NCBI RefSeq assembly: GCF_024158125.1
Contig: NZ_JAMZFT010000002.1
Location: 434,001-498,000, forward strand
DNA: 64,000 bases
Direction of reading: 5' to 3'
Source: Futiania mangrovi
GTDB lineage: Bacteria > Pseudomonadota > Alphaproteobacteria > Futianiales > Futianiaceae
Shown here: positions 62,964 to 64,000 of the stretch, one piece after another
How positions within the stretch are numbered: the stretch's first letter is position 1
How the letters are laid out: each line of letters begins with the position of its first letter
The notes under the pieces: model-generated
What the model was told of the DNA's origin: nothing
Seen by the model: only the letters and a program-made list of their open reading frames with translations
Databases searched by the model: none
Translations under genes and position numbers: made by a program

Positions 62964-63066
62964 GGCCTTCCGCCTCGATTCGGACCGCGTTCAGGTCTCG
63001 CGGGGCAGACTAGCGGCGGGGCCGACGGGCGCAAGCCCCCGGCGCGCCGCCGCGCCCGCCTTGCGG

Positions 63067-64000
63067 TCAGGCCTTCACGCCTGCGCCCGGCGCGGGCGGG
63101 GCGTCGGTGTCCAGCGGCCAGCGCGCGCGCGGCGTGACCGTCAGCGGATCGGTGAGGCCGAGGGCCAGCCGCTCGATCCCCGCCCAGGCAATCATCGCGG
63201 CATTGTCGGTACAGAGCCGCAGCGGCGGGGCCACGAAATCGAAGCCTTCCCGCGCGGCGAGCGCCGTCAGTCCCTCGCGCAGCGCGCCATTCGCCGCGAC
63301 GCCGCCGGCGACGACGAAGCCGGCCCTACCGGCCTGACCGGTGAGCGCGCGGAAGGCGGCCATGGCGCGGCGGCTCTTCTCGACCAGCACGTCCACGACC
63401 GCGGCCTGAAACCCCGCGGCGATGTCGGCGACGGGTGCATCGGGGTGTGTCTCGCGCGCGCGCCGCACGGCGGTCTTGAGCCCCGAGAAGGAAAGGTCGC
63501 AGCCCGGCCGGTCGAGCAGCGGACGCGGCAGCGGTATGGCCGCGGGGTCGCCCTCGCGCGCGGCGCGCTCCACGGCGGGTCCGCCGGGATAGCCCAGGCC
63601 CAGAAGCTTCGCGGTCTTGTCGAACGCCTCGCCCGCGGCGTCGTCGATGGTCGTGCCGAGGCGGCGATAGCGCCCAACTCCTTCGACGGCCAGCAGCTGG
63701 CAATGCCCGCCGGAGACGAGCAGCAGAAGATAGGGGAAGGGCGCGTTCCCGGCGATCCGGGGGGAGAGCGCGTGGCCTTCGAGATGGTTCACGGCGACGA
63801 GCGGCTTGCCCGTGGCCGCGGCGATCCCCTTGCCGGTCATCAGGCCGACGATCACGCCGCCGATCAGGCCCGGCCCCGCGGTCGCGGCCACGGCGTCGAG
63901 GGCCTCGTAGCCGACGCCCGCCCTCTCCATCGCTTCCATGACGAGATGGTCGATGTGGCGGACGTGCTGGCGGGCCGCGATCTCCGGCACGACGCCGCCA
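63067..64000 (-). CDS. tsaD: tRNA N6-threonylcarbamoyladenosine synthase subunit TsaD (5' end outside window)
   Basis: C-terminal 311 codons; the gene enters from the right edge, where the frame reads [19 protein letters not shown], an internal TsaD motif. The GTG at 63990 is the Val of VPE, not a start. Other motifs are [11 protein letters not shown] with the metal His, [35 protein letters not shown] and [10 protein letters not shown]. It transfers threonylcarbamoyl to A37 of ANN-decoding tRNAs. Stop 63067; about 100 bases to gpsA. Confidence 0.96.
   Translation of the reverse strand, partial: GGVVPEIAARQHVRHIDHLVMEAMERAGVGYEALDAVAATAGPGLIGGVIVGLMTGKGIAAATGKPLVAVNHLEGHALSPRIAGNAPFPYLLLLVSGGHCQLLAVEGVGRYRRLGTTIDDAAGEAFDKTAKLLGLGYPGGPAVERAAREGDPAAIPLPRPLLDRPGCDLSFSGLKTAVRRARETHPDAPVADIAAGFQAAVVDVLVEKSRRAMAAFRALTGQAGRAGFVVAGGVAANGALREGLTALAAREGFDFVAPPLRLCTDNAAMIAWAGIERLALGLTDPLTVTPRARWPLDTDAPPAPGAGVKA

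Noticed and set aside
1-64000. CRISPR arrays, prophage genes, insertion sequences, rRNA genes
   Set aside because: No direct-repeat arrays, integrase/transposase motifs, phage structural motifs or rRNA sequence were seen.

Overview
The window reads as chromosomal DNA from a high-G+C alphaproteobacterium, probably near Rhodobacterales/Rhodospirillales. Gene content supports this: an NAD-dependent glutamate dehydrogenase of about 1,600 residues, RibA with a degenerate N-terminal domain, a CnoX-type thioredoxin-TPR protein, an SDHAF4-like DUF1674 protein, and the orders htpX-rsmB-heparinase II/III-purH and tsaD-gpsA-EVE. Genes are tightly packed, with many ATGA or TGATG overlaps. I see no prophage, insertion sequence, CRISPR array or rRNA. 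One tRNA (Gly-GCC) is present. The first gene and the last gene (tsaD) are cut by the window edges.

Layout. (1) 1-8365: a glycan-type locus of four GT-B glycosyltransferases and a histidine phosphatase on the minus strand, divergent from an unusual 925-residue ABC exporter whose ATPase motifs are degenerate, plus an overlapping cyclic-nucleotide-binding protein. (2) 8406-20581: mostly housekeeping: PCuAC copper chaperone, exonuclease III, class III aminotransferase, orphan response regulator, ribA with an L,D-transpeptidase, DUF971, Trm112-like protein, Lon-substrate-domain protein, cnoX, PrdX, tRNA-Gly, NUDIX hydrolase, Pit-type phosphate transporter and a nitronate-monooxygenase-like enzyme. 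(3) 20622-29535: TauE/SafE exporter, PRISE-type reductase, a GNAT/nitrilase fusion coupled to a transglutaminase-like protein, BCCT transporter with a universal stress protein, GST, a glycine-zipper miniprotein and a metallo-beta-lactamase-fold hydrolase. (4) 29606-34046: amidase, malonyl-CoA synthetase and malonyl-CoA decarboxylase, which together could convert a malonate derivative to acetyl-CoA. (5) 34236-42842: a catabolic locus with a TPP enzyme, a complete TRAP transporter (M, Q, P), an E1-beta/E1-alpha 2-oxoacid dehydrogenase pair without E2/E3, an IclR regulator and, divergently, an unrecognised protein built from two GSHGG repeats. (6) 42849-45098: an ELM1-like glycosyltransferase divergent from a polysaccharide pyruvyl transferase. 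(7) 45175-64000: cold-shock protein, NAD-GDH, purH, heparinase II/III, rsmB, htpX, DUF1674, sterol-desaturase-like protein, acetyl-CoA synthetase, Rieske protein, MFS transporter, EVE protein, gpsA and tsaD.

The two most promising places for undescribed biology are the degenerate ABC exporter / cNMP-binding / glycosyltransferase locus (1-8365), and the TRAP/TPP/E1 locus with its duplicated unknown protein and palindromic operator (34236-42842). At the DNA level, six TAG-terminated genes end in the same TAG-GGC context, twice inside a matching hairpin. An orphan intrinsic terminator lies just upstream of xthA. All functional statements come from motif reading and family knowledge; no database search was run.
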